This document shows, in pieces, positions 45,844-57,289 of a stretch of DNA of 64,000 nt; positions within the stretch are counted from its first letter, which is position 1, and each line of letters starts with the position of its first letter. Both the position numbers and the translations under genes were made by a program. Below the pieces are notes generated by a model. It was not told the origin of the DNA. It did no database searches and saw only the letters and a list, made by a program, of their open reading frames with translations. This stretch comes from Colocasia esculenta (Eukaryota; Streptophyta; Magnoliopsida; Alismatales; Araceae): positions 163,549,941 to 163,613,940 of the forward strand of contig CM024755.1 in assembly GCA_014218235.1 (NCBI GenBank). The letters run 5' to 3'.

Positions 45844-46761
45844 ATGGCTGGAAGGACTCGACGTTCGAGCCTACCCATCCAAGATGAGGAATTAAGTAGG
45901 ACCGACGAAGAGCAACATGAAGTACCAGCACCTCAAGGATCGCCTGCGCCACCCCCGCCACCGTTGGCTGATTATGGTACAGTCATGCAAGGGATTGTAC
46001 AAGCAATACAAACTCAAGCGCAAACACAAGCGGCTTTTCAAACTCAGTTTCAGGCTCAGGTTCTAGCACCAGCTCAGTAGGACCGTGGTTTAGGAGGTGT
46101 GTCAATCATGGAGAGGTTCAAGAGGATGGCTCCACCCTCTTTTAAGGGGGAGAGTGAGCCGTTAGTTGCAGAAAGTTGACTCAGGGAAATCGAAAAGATA
46201 TTCCGAGCCATCTGGTGTGCAAAAGATGACAAGATCAGTCTGGCGTCATACATGCTTCAGGAGCGAGCGGATGTGTGGTGGTCTTCCGTTCTTCGCACGC
46301 AGTTTGAGGGAGTGGAGCTAGAGGTTACTTGGGAAGATTTTGTAAGGATGTTTCAGGCCAAGTATGTTCCTGAGCATATACAGGACAAAATGAAGCAGGA
46401 ATTCTTAGCATTGACTCAGGGATCGATGATAGTTTTGGAGTATGAGGCTAGATTTGCAGAGTTGTCTAGATATGCACCACACATAGTTGTTGATGAGAGG
46501 CGCAAGGTAAGGAAGTTTGTAATGGGGCTTAGACCTTCAATGAGGGCCAGACTGGCGGCGTTTGACCTTGGAACTATGGATGTAGCTCTTAGCGCGGCGT
46601 GCAAACAAGAGAGTGAAATGGAGTTGTACTTGGCAGAGAAGAAAGCAAGACTAGAAATGTTGCCAGAACCATTTCAGCGGCAAAGGAGGAAGATGAAGAA
46701 GCTCATGAAAAGACAGCAACCAACTATGGTACCAATAGAATCAACCTTTCAGCCAGTAGTT
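45844..46761 (+). pseudogene. gag: Gag of unit 2, two stops and truncated
   Basis: Same start and domain as the gag of unit 1. Stops are at 46078-46080 (CAG to TAG) and in the gag domain near 46180 (TGG to TGA in ESWLREIE). Further changes are nearly all transitions. It retains CAG where unit 1 has its stop. Homology ends at 46761, after CAGTAGTT, before the zinc knuckles, where a Sirevirus-like LTR begins. Confidence 0.9.
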
Positions 46762-46767
46762 ACGATG

Positions 46768-47590
46768 TAGCTTGTTGAACCACTCTTTTGTTTATATGAT
46801 GTTTTGGTGATAACTAAAACTCATGACTAAATAAATACTATGTTTATGTCATATCATGTTCTAATATTAATCTGAAATATCATGCATTTCATGTATAAGT
46901 TTGAACATTCAATAAGTGCATAACTATCTGCATAAATAATCCTCAAATGCACTGTAGTAATATCACATAAAAACATATGTTATAAACACTATGTTCGTAT
47001 GGCGCATTTTCTGACTGCTCAGATTTTTTGTCAGTCCACAACTAGTATATATATATCATAATAACTCCGACTTCTGGTTCAACTCCGACTCCTAGTCAAA
47101 CTCTGACTTATGAAGAGTTGAAGTTGACCAAACTCCGACTTCTGAAGAGTTGAAGTTGATCAAACTCTGACTTCTTGTTAAACTCTGACTTCTGGTTAAA
47201 CTCCGACTCCTGGTTGAACTCTGACTCCTAGTCCAACTTCGACTTATGAAGAGTTGAAGTTGACCAACTCCAACTTCTGGAAAGTTGAAGTGTGATACAT
47301 ACTCCAACTTCTTTACAGTCGAAGTTTCTATACTTAAACATCGATTGTCTCTATATTTCAAATGTTTTAAAATGTTTGTAGCGGCAATTGAAAGTTCAAA
47401 TGTACTTCATATTACTTTTTTTTATTTCTCTGTCTGACTGAAGATCATTTTGTTGACTATTCTTCAAGGTAGGTAAGATATTATCAGAAGAAAACATAGA
47501 CAGAAGGCGAGGTATGGGCTTCAATCAGAAGACCTTTTTAGTCTGACCCTATCTTTTGTACCTACAGATAAGACTTCCATCTACACCAAG
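46768..47590 (+). mobile_element. Truncated Sirevirus-like LTR start
   Basis: Begins near TGTAGCTTGTTGAACC, followed by TGATGTTTTGGTGATAACTAAAAC, similar to the beginning of Sirevirus LTRs (compare TTTTGATGATTAACAAAACC near 6755). It holds a repeat block at 47065-47330. It ends at the junction ACACCAAG / TGAGGGTACAACTGG, where Tekay LTR sequence starts. No coding part. Confidence 0.6.
47065..47330. repeat. CTCCGACTTCTGG / GAGTTGAAGTTGAC repeats
   Basis: CTCCGACT(T/C)CT and its inverted form AGTTGAAGTTGA recur more than ten times, spaced about 20-25 bases. The motif is a diverged, partly inverted relative of the CTTCGACTG block at 11757-12010. Confidence 0.85.
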
Positions 47591-49387
47591 TGAGGGTACA
47601 ACTGGATCGTCGACCATGTGGGAATCAATGGACAGAGGAGACCTACGGTGATCTTGAACAATGATTTACTAGTCTGGCAGAAGGTATATCCGACAGAGAG
47701 TTTGTCCAAGTCAAGAGAAAGTGTATATAGAAACAAGTTTCTCGACGTTCTAGAGGAATTCTAGAATAGTGGAGAATCGGTAACGGTATCCCAAAACTAC
47801 GAGATGAACATAGACAAGTCCATTATAAAATAGAGCAATTAAGTACAAGATTGAAGTAATTTACCAGATATATTATGAGATCTTTTGATGCCATGTCATG
47901 TCATAATGGATGGTTGCAAGTGTGTATACGTGGTAAAGAGAATCATAGTCATGAAATGATCAAGTGTATGGCTTTTAATTAACTATTACATATCCATGTT
48001 TAAACATCTTCCTTTACTGCATTTAAGACAGTTAACAGAAGGTATAGTCACTGTAGAAAGACAAGAAACACCAAAATTTAGGGTTTATGTACAAATGTCC
48101 AGAAGGCGACGTACACCTTTAGGGATCACGATAGGGTACAACTAGAACGCCACAGGGTTTGTCAAAGAATGCGACTGAACTGTCTAGGATAGACAGACAA
48201 AACGCGACTCAAGGGTCTGTCGCGTTCAGAATGCGACAGGTTCCTTGTCACGACCCACTCATGAGAACACAACCTATCAGGCCATCGCATTCTCAGGGTC
48301 TATGCCTGAGGCCGAAAAGGAAAAGACATTGCCTTGGATTGCGGTCCAGGCTTTCCATGGATTGACCCAGGGATGTTTAAAATTCAAAATCTTGGTGTAC
48401 AGTTGATGAAAAATCATGAAAGAAGTTTTAAAATGAAACTAGAGTTGCGAGGGTATAACTAGTAAGGAATAATTGGAAACTTATCATGGTATTGATAGGC
48501 TTTGATCTGGTTCTTTCACGATGAACACAGAACATGATATAGTGATGGAAAAAAACTTAATTCGAGCAAGATACTAAACAGAAATTGGGGGAAATGATGG
48601 CAAATGATTCCTGACAACATGTAGTATGTACAGTAAAAGATTCATAGCATGAGATCATAGAGATCTAAGGTAAACATGAGGGTTCGGGAGCATGTTCTCA
48701 ATAGAACTTCCAACAAGAAACTCTCATGATAGGGTTGATAGAAATTAGGGCAATTTGAGGGCTTTTGTTCCTGGTATCAAGAAGAATCTATAGACGAGAG
48801 TAATTAAGTTTTGCTTGTGAGAATGCCTACCTTTGGGACGATTTGTCTTCTAGGGCTAGAACTCGAAGAACAAGCTTGTAGATCTTCTAGCAAGCCTTCT
48901 CCCCACAGTTTCCACTAGCCTCTTCTCCAAGTCCAAGAAGTCTCAGCAATGCAATAGGGTCGGCCATGGAGAGGTTGGGGTGTATTTAAGCATCTAGTAT
49001 GTTTAATTCCTAATACAACTCTAACCACCATAAAACTCCGAATTTCCATGTTTCCTCCAACCTTCCTAGCATTACACCTCCTAATTGGGTTAGGTTGGGT
49101 TCCAATTTCGTACCTAGCTCGTTAGGGTAGGATTTGGAGTACAATTTAGATATATATTAGCTATATTAATGATTTATTTTCCCTTTTTAATTTAGGAAAC
49201 AATAGGGTTACGAAGTTTTGGGTATTTTATCTTATTCCATATTTCAGAACTCCTATTTTGGCCCAATAACTTTTATATGAACTATTTAGTAAAGACGATT
49301 GCTTCTTTTTGTTGATTGGGTTTTAATTATATCATTTTATTTTAATATTTTGATTTATTTATTTAATAAAAATATCGGGTTGCTGCA
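47591..49387 (-). mobile_element. Tekay-type LTR fragment, probable 5' LTR remnant of the element at 34390
   Basis: Matches the LTR of the complete element from GGGTACAACYGG, TCGACCATGTGGGAATC and GGACAGAGGAGAC onward, to the end GGGTTGCTGCA at 49387. A TCGCGAC-type cluster lies at 48100-48290. The first ~1.2 kb of the LTR is missing. What follows is not a PPT, so this is an outer end, as expected for a 5' LTR on the minus strand. Confidence 0.8.
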
Positions 49388-49733
49388 ACTTAGATTTTGG
49401 GTCCAAATTTAGAAATACTAATCCGATTGGCCTTTGATTTGTTCTAGCATGGCCGGGGCGATTAGTGTGACTTGTGGAAACTAACGAAGTTCAAATCGGA
49501 CTCCCGGTTTGAGCTCGGCACTCAAGTTCACATTAAGTAAGTTAGTTTACATAAAAAACGAAAAACTTAGGTTTGGGGGTCCAAAATTACACCAAACACT
49601 TACCACATACATTCTACACAAGTATAACACATAAAGCAATTTATCGCATGATTCATGTAACTATCAACAAGTACTAAATGAACAAGTCTATATCATGCTA
49701 ACTACACATGGATTCAATAAAACTCATGGTACC
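49388..49733. other. No gene seen
   Basis: About 350 bases between two Tekay-type LTR pieces without recognisable content. Confidence 0.55.
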
Positions 49734-50600
49734 TATCACGTCCTACTCATCGACTATTTTTGGAGGTGACAGAGGATTCGAGATAAGGTAATTAGGAATC
49801 GCCAGACATAAATTACAAGGCAGTGCAGTGGAATAATTACATTACATGAACTGATAGTTTTAAGTTTAATATATGCAATAAATTTAGGTGGCAGAGACTA
49901 AAGGGAGTAGGGTTTGCCAAGTTAGGATTCACTCGGCGCATAGTCCTCTAGGGCGTCGGTCCCATCTGAGATGCCTGAAAGAAAAAGTAGGATTTATGAG
50001 CAATTGTGCTCAATAGGAAATCTTCTTCAATAATAAAATAAGGTAGGATGATAGTATGGGAAGGACAAAAAGTATACCAATCAAGGAGAGAATACAAATG
50101 TGATACCCAAATAATACTGGAGTACAGTTCAATGAGGATATTCTGATAGAGTTTCCCCAAAACCAAACAGTGATAAAATTCAAGCCATAATACAATCTAT
50201 GGAAATGTAGACTAAATTTAGCAGTAGGTGGTGTCATGCAAAACACCCAGTGGATCGATTTTGATTGGTACATATTCGAATAGTACGATTCATTAATCGA
50301 TTCGAGTGCTCCTCCTAGGACTGGATTGGCCCCATTTGCACAGGCATTGGTCCAGTAGAGTTCGAAGACCCAAAGTGTCATCATTTCCATTTGATCAGTC
50401 TTTTAGTATGGTTCGGGTAGATATCAAAATAACATTAATATTACAGCAAGTCTAATGTAAGAGTATCAGGATAGCAAGACAAGGTAAGATGAGTAAGTTG
50501 GGTTGGCCCATGTTTAAATACTATAGAAAAATATAATACAACTAGGAAAAGGACAAGCTAGAACAAACAAGGGAATCGGTCGACTATTCAGGAGATCTCA
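49734..50600 (-). mobile_element. LTR fragment of a third Tekay-like element
   Basis: Begins TATCACGTCCTACTC, comparable to TGTCACGCCCCGACG, and keeps the order of landmarks of these LTRs (a GGGCGTCGGTCCCATCTGAGA stretch like GGTCTCATCTGAGA at 13683). It is only about 0.87 kb and runs into an RT fragment, so most of the LTR and gene region is deleted. Confidence 0.55.
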
Positions 50601-50607
50601 GGTTGTT

Positions 50608-50740
50608 CGTCATGCTTCATTTTGTCTTGATCAATTTGTCTTATTTCGTCATATTTGAAGTTAACTTCGTCATATCCGAAGCTAACTTCATCATATTCGA
50701 ATTTGGTACTCGTCATGTTGCATTTTGTCTTGATCAATTT
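50608..50740. repeat. 21-bp triplet and 30-bp direct repeat at the edge of the RT fragment
   Basis: Three 21-base units of the type TTCGTCATATCCGAAGCTAAC lie at about 50645-50710. They are bracketed by two copies of a 30-base sequence (50608-50637 and 50711-50740, CGTCATG..GCATTTTGTC type) with two mismatches. The motif CGTCAT is common to both repeat sizes. On the minus strand the triplet reads as a seven-residue repeat (FKYDEVS/FGYDEVN). Confidence 0.85.
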
Positions 50741-51220
50741 TTGAAAAATATTGAGCTCCTGACAACTGATCAAATAAATCATCAATCCGAGGAAGTGGAT
50801 ATTTATTCTTGATTGTGAGTTCATTCAGTTGTCGATAATCTATGCATAACTGTATGGTTCCATCCTTCTTCTTGACAAATAGTACTGGAGCACCCCAGGG
50901 AGATGTACTGGGTCTAATAAACCCTCTATCAATCAATTCCATGAGTTACCTCTTTAATTCTTTCAATTCCTCAACGGACATTATGTATGGTGCTCGATAA
51001 ACTAGTGTAGCTTCAGGAACTAATTCAATAGTGAAGTTTACTTCTTTAATAGGGTGTAAACCAGGCAGTTCTTCAGGAAATACATCCGGAAAATCTCGAA
51101 CTATGGAAACATGTTCTAAGCCTGTGACATTTTGATTCATCCTTGTAACTGATGCTAAGTATCCTTGACATCCATTCTTCACCAGTTTATATGGTTTAAC
51201 TGCAGATATCATGTCCTGAG
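50741..51220 (-). pseudogene. Reverse-transcriptase fragment of the third Tekay-like element
   Basis: On the minus strand: MISAVKPYKLVKNGCQGYLA, VRDFPDVFPEELPG, then after a stop GFIRPSTSPWGAPVLFVKKKD, LCIDYRQLNELTIKNKYPLPR and DDLFDQLSGAQYFSKID. It is therefore the linker and first RT motifs. It is cut at 51225 by the LTR that starts TGTAGCGG, and ends in the direct repeat at 50740. The sequence differs clearly from the other two Tekay copies, so it is a different subfamily. Confidence 0.88.
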
Positions 51221-51225
51221 AATTA

Positions 51226-54200
51226 TGTAGCGGATATTAATTCGGATAATTTGAGTCGATATTCCGAGACTTGAACAGTCGACAAATAAGCCTCTAGCTA
51301 GCAAGCACTAAATGTATATCAACACAACATCAATATAAGGCCTAAATAATGAACTCAATTGAATTGTATTCAAATCTTATCTCATTGTTTCAAAAGGGAA
51401 CTAATACAACTCTTTAAATACTGGGTAACAAGACTGGGACTCAATAAAATCAAATTACATTTATTCCTCACTTCCTATTGCATTATTCTAACACTCAAAG
51501 CAAACTAACTATATGTAGACACATGGGTTGGAACGCTCATCACTCGGATGCATTCCCATCCTCGACTTGCTCCTCTTCTTGTACTTCATAGTCACCTAGA
51601 GTGTTAAAAGTAGGGAAGGAGCAAACTAGCCCAGTAGGATTTATATCTTAATGTACGGGCAATGATATAAGTGATTAGCAATTTAGAACTAGGTAAGCAT
51701 GATGATCATGATATGCATGTGTGAATAAAACTCATTAAGCAAGATACTTGAATAACCTACATGGAATGACCATGATGGAGCAAGATCTAGATTTGATATA
51801 ACGAGCAAGAGTTTTCAATAGAATGTCATGTAACAAGCACACAAGATATCATTTAAATTGTAATAATTACAGGATGGCCATATCACGCAAGCAAGTAAGC
51901 ACGAGCACGATCATGTAACACTAATCAAGCACGAAGACACTAATGTACACTAAGGAAAGATCCACCTTGAAATGCACAATAGGACACGAGTGTGTGGTTA
52001 TTGTTTCTAGCATTCAACACGCAAGTACTCCAAGTGCAGATGCAACACCAGTAATCATTATACCCCTTGGTTAACAGTATATTTATGACTCACCGTCATT
52101 GGGGCTAGACTAGAGCCCTTGGACACTCTCCGTGGCCGATCAGAATCTCACTATTTTTAAATGTAGATACCCACAGTCATTAATGGCCAATAAGAGTTTC
52201 AAGATATAAGCAAGTGTAATGTCATGTTCATGATGATGATGAGAACAAGTAGCGAGTAAGGTGAACATGATTTCATGATAACAATAGTCAAGAGATAATT
52301 TCGATAGCATAACGACGCAATTTAAGCTTTAGTTATCTCTTTACATTAATGGCTTAAGTTAAGATTATGAATCACTCTCACGAGAACAAGAGAAGAAAGG
52401 AAGTGCACGCTATCTCCAGGGAACTTCAATGGTACAACCAACTCGGTCACCATGAGGGAATCCATGGAGTATGGAGATTTACGAAGGTCTTAGAGAAAAG
52501 GTCACTAGTCGGCCGATACAGAATGACCAGTCGAGAGTTTCCAAATCCCCAAGAAAGGCTACCTATATATGCAAATGTGTAGTGAAGTACGTGTCTCAAT
52601 CCACATTCCACCGGTTTAAAGCAACGCGGAAAGCAAGTAATATGAATGACATGAGATTGAAATACGCATTTAGCCAAACATGGTTTGCAGTATTTTATGA
52701 TAGCAATTGTTCACTTTAACAAGCTAGGACAATAAGATGAACAATCAATAGTGTGCCAGATTAGGTCATATCATTAAAGAGCAATTAGAATAAACATTCA
52801 TATAGTTATGGCTTTTTTATGGGTTGACCGCTTTTAAGCCTTGACCTCATGCATTGACCAGAACCAAGACATGCAAACATTGAACTCAAGATCGGGTAAA
52901 ATAGGTCTCGGGTAGGCCTTTAAATCCGTGGTGGACATAGTCATCGCATTTCAGAAGACATTGTACAGTTGAAATATGAGTAATCTGCAAAGACTCAAAT
53001 CATGACGGTCTTGACCGTCGTCTTCATGTTAAAATCGCGACGGACCCCTCTGTCGCATTCATATCATGATAGGAAGCATGTCGCCATCATCCTTGAATCT
53101 CGACGGTTTGATACGTTGAGATCAAGAGATGTTTTTGAAATAATAATATAAAAATAACGTGAAATCCATGAGCAGGAAATAGGTCTGAATCGCGAGGTCC
53201 TCCTACGTCGCGTTCATGCATGACACAGAAAACCATGCAGCGTACAATTTGAGGTGTCAGAATGGTCAAGTCAGAGTCAAAATCCTGACATAGGTCACAA
53301 TCACATTTTAGATGAACGCGACGACCTAGTACGTCGCATTCATGCAAACAAGGAATGCTATGTCTTGTGTCGTCGCGTTTCTTGTTCTTGCGTGAAAGTG
53401 CAGAAAAACAACACACGATGCATGCAACACTTATATCTCCTGATCTAGGGCTCTTGGGAAAAAAGTGTAAACATGAAAGTTCTTAGGAACAGGGAGTAGA
53501 AGAGAACTATGGTTTTGATTTCATGAGATTTGGCGTTGGGATGTGTAAGCAATTAACATGAACGTAAAAAGCCATTAACATGCACGACTTTGGAAAAACG
53601 CTTAATACTCGATGTGAACAAAATAAAAACTAGGGAAAATGCATGCACATGAAAGTAGACTTGATTCACTACACATTGATATAGGTTTTGCTTAGGTTTG
53701 GCCCGAGATCACCTACCTTTTGAGTTGAATAAGACTCGTCCTCCAGAAAGCCCTCACTCAAACTGCTTGGAGGAGAACGCTTAATACTCCCAATTCCCTA
53801 GATGAAAATTGAGAAAACTAGTGCCATTAGAAACTAGCCTCAACCCTCTTTCCAGGGGTATAAGCCTTTCATGGGTTGGTCGAGGTTTGACTCACCTTTG
53901 GTCGAATCTAAGATGGCTCTCTGCACAGATCGATGCAGACGCAGCAGGGAAAAAAGAACTCCATTTTGGGGCGTTTTCCTCCACCTCTGGTGCTCAAGGG
54001 CAGCTACCCACGACCCAAAGAATTGGTAAACTCACCCCCAAGGGTTTCTTGACAAGTATATATGCATCTATGGTTTTTAGGAGTCCCATTAGGTGTAGGA
54101 AGGAAGGGTTGCGGTTTTGGGTTACCACCTTGCCATTTTTGATGATTTCTCACCCCATTAGAGTGTGTGAGGCTTTAGGCATCCCCATACCATGGCTAGG

Positions 54201-54700
54201 CATGAATTTAGGTTGCCATGAAAGGCTAATTGCATTAGAATTTGCCCTAATTACCTCTTCCTATTTTCAGCACAATGAGGGTTACGAATTTCTGGGGTAT
54301 TTTCTTGCTTCATTTTATTCTTGGGCCAAATGTTGTCCATTGGCCCAATTCTGATAATGGGTCATCAATACATGATGTTGGAAGTCCCCCCAACATTTTT
54401 ATTTCATTTATGATCATGTTATATTCCCATGGTAACGTTTGTTCCGACTTTGTTTCCTAATTAGGATAATTAGTCACAAAGTGACGTAAACTTGGCCAAT
54501 CGGATTTTCTGTTGCACGGATTTCTTTATGGAACATTTAGGAATAACGTTTAGGGTTGAATTATATTTTTTACATAATTTTCCGATGTGTTCATGTACGT
54601 ACGATAGTGGTACGTATGTTTCTAATATTTCAATAATACGAAAATTATTTATTTTCATTTATTTTAAATTTTTAATTACTGTATTTTCCGGGATGCTACA
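51226..54700 (-). mobile_element. 3' LTR of a fourth Tekay-like element (3475 bp)
   Basis: Plus-strand ends are TGTAGCGGATATTAATTCGG and GGGATGCTACA. The right end abuts a PPT complement. A cluster of CGTCGCGTTC and TCGCGACGG motifs lies at 53030-53390. It interrupts the RT fragment to the left, so it inserted there. The 181-codon ORF at 53809-54354 has no recognisable domain and is probably chance. Confidence 0.85.
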
Positions 54701-54716
54701 CCCTCCCCCACTTAAG
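54701..54716 (-). other. PPT of the fourth Tekay-like element
   Basis: Minus strand CTTAAGTGGGGGAGGG before the LTR, preceded by GGGGACCAAATTTT as in the complete element. Confidence 0.85.
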
Positions 54717-54864
54717 AAAATTTGGTCCCCAAATTCATAGATAGAATTTAATCTACAAGTGAGGTGTACTTACTTGTGAACAACTCCGGATATCTTTTGC
54801 GCATTGCTTCCTCAGTTTCCCACGTGTCATCTTCTTCCAGGCATTGATTCCACCTAACTCTTAC

Positions 54865-55765
54865 CTATGGGATGACCTTGTTCCTTAGTTGGTGCAGTTC
54901 TCGGTCCACGATCTTAATTGGCCTCTCTTGATATGTTCCATCTTTGTTGAACTCTAGAAGTTCATAATCTATGACATGATAAGGATCTCGTACATACTTC
55001 AACATGGATATGTGGAACACATTGTGTATTTCATCCAGTTGCAGTGGTAATGCCATATGGTATGCAACTTCGCCGATTCTTTCGAGGATTTCAAAAAGCC
55101 TGACGAATCTTGGTGACAGCTTGCCTTTAATGCCAAACCGCCTAATCCCACAGCCTGGAGACACCTTTAAGAACACATGATCACCAACCTAAAACTCCAA
55201 GTCTCTCCTTCTATTGTCTGCATATCCTTTTGTCTTTGCTGTGCTACTACCATTCTTTCTTTGATAAGCTTTACCTTCTCTGTAGTTTCCCTTATCATCT
55301 CTGGTCCTAGCATCTACCTTTCACCAACTTCATACCAACATATTGGAGATCGGAAACTTCTACCATAGAGTGCTTCGAATGGAGCCATTTGTATACTAGC
55401 TTGCTAGCTGTTATTGTAGGTAAACTCCACAAAAGGAAAATGTTCATGCCAACTACCTCCAAAGTCTAGAACACATGCTCTAAGCATATCTTCAATCACC
55501 TGATTCGTTCTCTCCGTTTGACCATCAGTTTGTAGATGGAAAGCGTGCTAAAGTTCAGATTATATCCCAGGGAATAGTGTAGTCCTTTCCAGAAATGGGA
55601 TGTAAACCTAGGGTCTCTATTAGACATGATAGACACCGGTACTCCATGTAGTCTGACTATTTCCTTCACATAAAATGCAGCTAGGACATCAACTGACCAC
55701 TTGTTCTTTACTGGAAAAAAGTGAGTGAACTTAGTCAAGCGGTCGACGATCACCCATATGTCGTC
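54865..55765 (-). pseudogene. Integrase and chromodomain-proximal fragment of the fourth element
   Basis: Minus strand: integrase core with IWVIVDRLTKFTHFFPVK, VKEIVRLHGVPVSIMSNRDP and FTSHFWKGL, then beyond frame breaks the GPF/Y-like part FLKVSPGCGIRRFGIKGKLSPRF, FHISMLKYVRDPYHVI and PIKIVDRELHQLRNK leading toward the chromodomain. In SNRDP the usual SDRDP Asp is Asn, which removes the second catalytic residue. The fragment ends at about 55765, where unrelated DNA begins; RT and gag of this element are absent. Confidence 0.85.
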
Positions 55766-57289
55766 TGTAGACACATGAATTTGACTCCACCGTGGGCAAA
55801 TTTCATATTGCGCCATAATACCACAAATGGCCCTCATATTGCCTTGCAAGAGTGTTTTCCCAATATTTCTGGATCTCACCCATCCTTCCGCGGTGCTTCC
55901 CCTCCATTTTCAAGCCTGGCCGGAGGTTGTGGGCATTCATTTCAAGTCGCAACGGGTCTCTGGGGCACGTTCATGAAGTCGTGATGGGTCTGGCGGTCGC
56001 ATCTGAAATGCGTCCAGCATGGTCGACGCGATTCCATCAAGTCACGTCGGGCATGTTGGGCGCGACTAGGCCGTTTGGCCCTTGTCGCGACGGGTCTGGG
56101 GGACGCATTCTGAAACGCGTCCGGCATGGTGGACGCGATCCCACTGATTCCCATTATCGCGCCGGGCATCTTGGACGCGACAAGGCCAAATGGTCCTTAT
56201 CACGACGGCCTTCTGCAACGTGACAAGGAATTTGCTTATTTATTTACGGAAATTGCCCATTGCAACTTCATGAACACGTTCGCTATAAGCGACGTGATTC
56301 TAATGTCGGTTTTGGTAGGATTTTTCATAAATAAAATATGGAAATACTTTGTCGCATCCTACCATCCTGACGTGTTTCAAATCCGAGATGCGTCGGACCG
56401 TGTCGACGTGATTAGGCCTTAGGCCCCAAAAGTCATCGCACGCACTCAAGTGCCCGTACCTCAAATCCCGAGGAATGTCTGAATTGCGTTCATCCGTGCC
56501 AACGTGATTAGGTCCTGTACCTGAACCCTAGACCCCGGAAGTCATCGCATTTATGGCCCACGTGCCCAAAATGAAGTCGCGGCGGGGTAGGTCGATGCGT
56601 TTCAAGAACGCGGCGGTCGTCCCCGACGCGATTCGCAACCATAGCATGTACCCGACAATGTCAAATCAAGCGGGAAATGCGGTGCTTCTTATTCGCGGTG
56701 GCCATGGCAGACGCGTCTCCAATCAGAGATGCGTCCGCTGTAGCCGATGCGATTCAAGGTTTTGTTGCCTATAAATAGCACCCCAAGGGTCATTTGTAAG
56801 GGGGGCCCACTCAAAGCGGCGAAGCCCTGCCGGATTCTTGCCTTGACTCTCGAGCAAAGGAGAAGCCTCTACCATTCCACGCCAATCCACACCTTCCTCC
56901 TCAGTGTTCGGAGCCGGCGTCCCCTCCGTCATCCACGCACTTTGGAGCGAAGCGGGAGCGTCTTCCTCCTCTTCTTCCTTCATCCATTCCGGCAGCGCCG
57001 CCGCGCCATCCAACGTTTGGGGAAGCACCCCCTCCCCTTTCTCCCTTTATTTATTTATATTTCATCTCCCTCGGGCCCCACATGGCTCTTTTCATTTACC
57101 TCCTTTGGGCCCCCACGTGGCTCCTATACTCCTTTTCTTACACACACACATGCATGCATACACACACACACATACCTATCTTTAGGGGTTTAAAAGCCAC
57201 CACCCAAGGTGTGTTCTTCCCCATGTCATTTATTTAGGATTTGATACTGCACATTCGGCTAATCCCTCTCTTCTCCTTATTCTGTATTT
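55766..57289 (+). mobile_element. LTR-like CG-rich region with a TATA box
   Basis: No gene is seen. GACGCGA, CGCGTCC and TCGCGACGGG motifs recur throughout 55930-56760. A TATA box (CTATAAATAG, 56768-56777) follows them, then a CT-rich leader with GC-rich runs and a CA microsatellite at 57140-57173. Motif array, TATA box, then leader is what an LTR (U3, R, U5) looks like, but I could not define its ends. A consensus-like acceptor TTTTTGCAG at 57288-57296 may end a leader intron. Confidence 0.5.
55936..56215. repeat. 106-bp repeat, about 2.5 units
   Basis: The segment starting with GTCGTGATGGGTCTGG (gggtc at 55986) recurs as GTCGCGACGGGTCTGG (gggtc at 56092), and a third partial copy begins near 56198. 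Each unit contains a GACGCGA and a CGGGCAT.TTGG.CGCGAC element. Confidence 0.8.

Larger units (their letters stand above)
36523..46761 (+). mobile_element. Gag-only (TR-GAG-like) gypsy element in LTR-gag-LTR-gag arrangement
   Basis: Two 3.85-kb LTRs (36523-40394 and 41796-45647) share TGTAAGGCC at the start and GGGTCGTTGCA at the end. Each is followed by a tRNA-Met PBS and a gag frame. The first inner part is only 1.4 kb: PBS, gag with two zinc knuckles, then the PPT. There is no protease, RT or integrase, so the element depends on a partner. GAGGACGAAGAT before the PPT is the Tekay/Del signature. The second inner part stops at 46761, in gag. Family knowledge: gag-only elements have been named TR-GAG. 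The unit sits in the Tekay gag pseudogene at 36522. Confidence 0.9.

Noticed and set aside
53809..54354. 181-codon ORF in the fourth Tekay LTR
   Set aside because: Lies wholly in an LTR, lacks an ordinary ATG context and a known domain; the corresponding region of other LTRs is not open.
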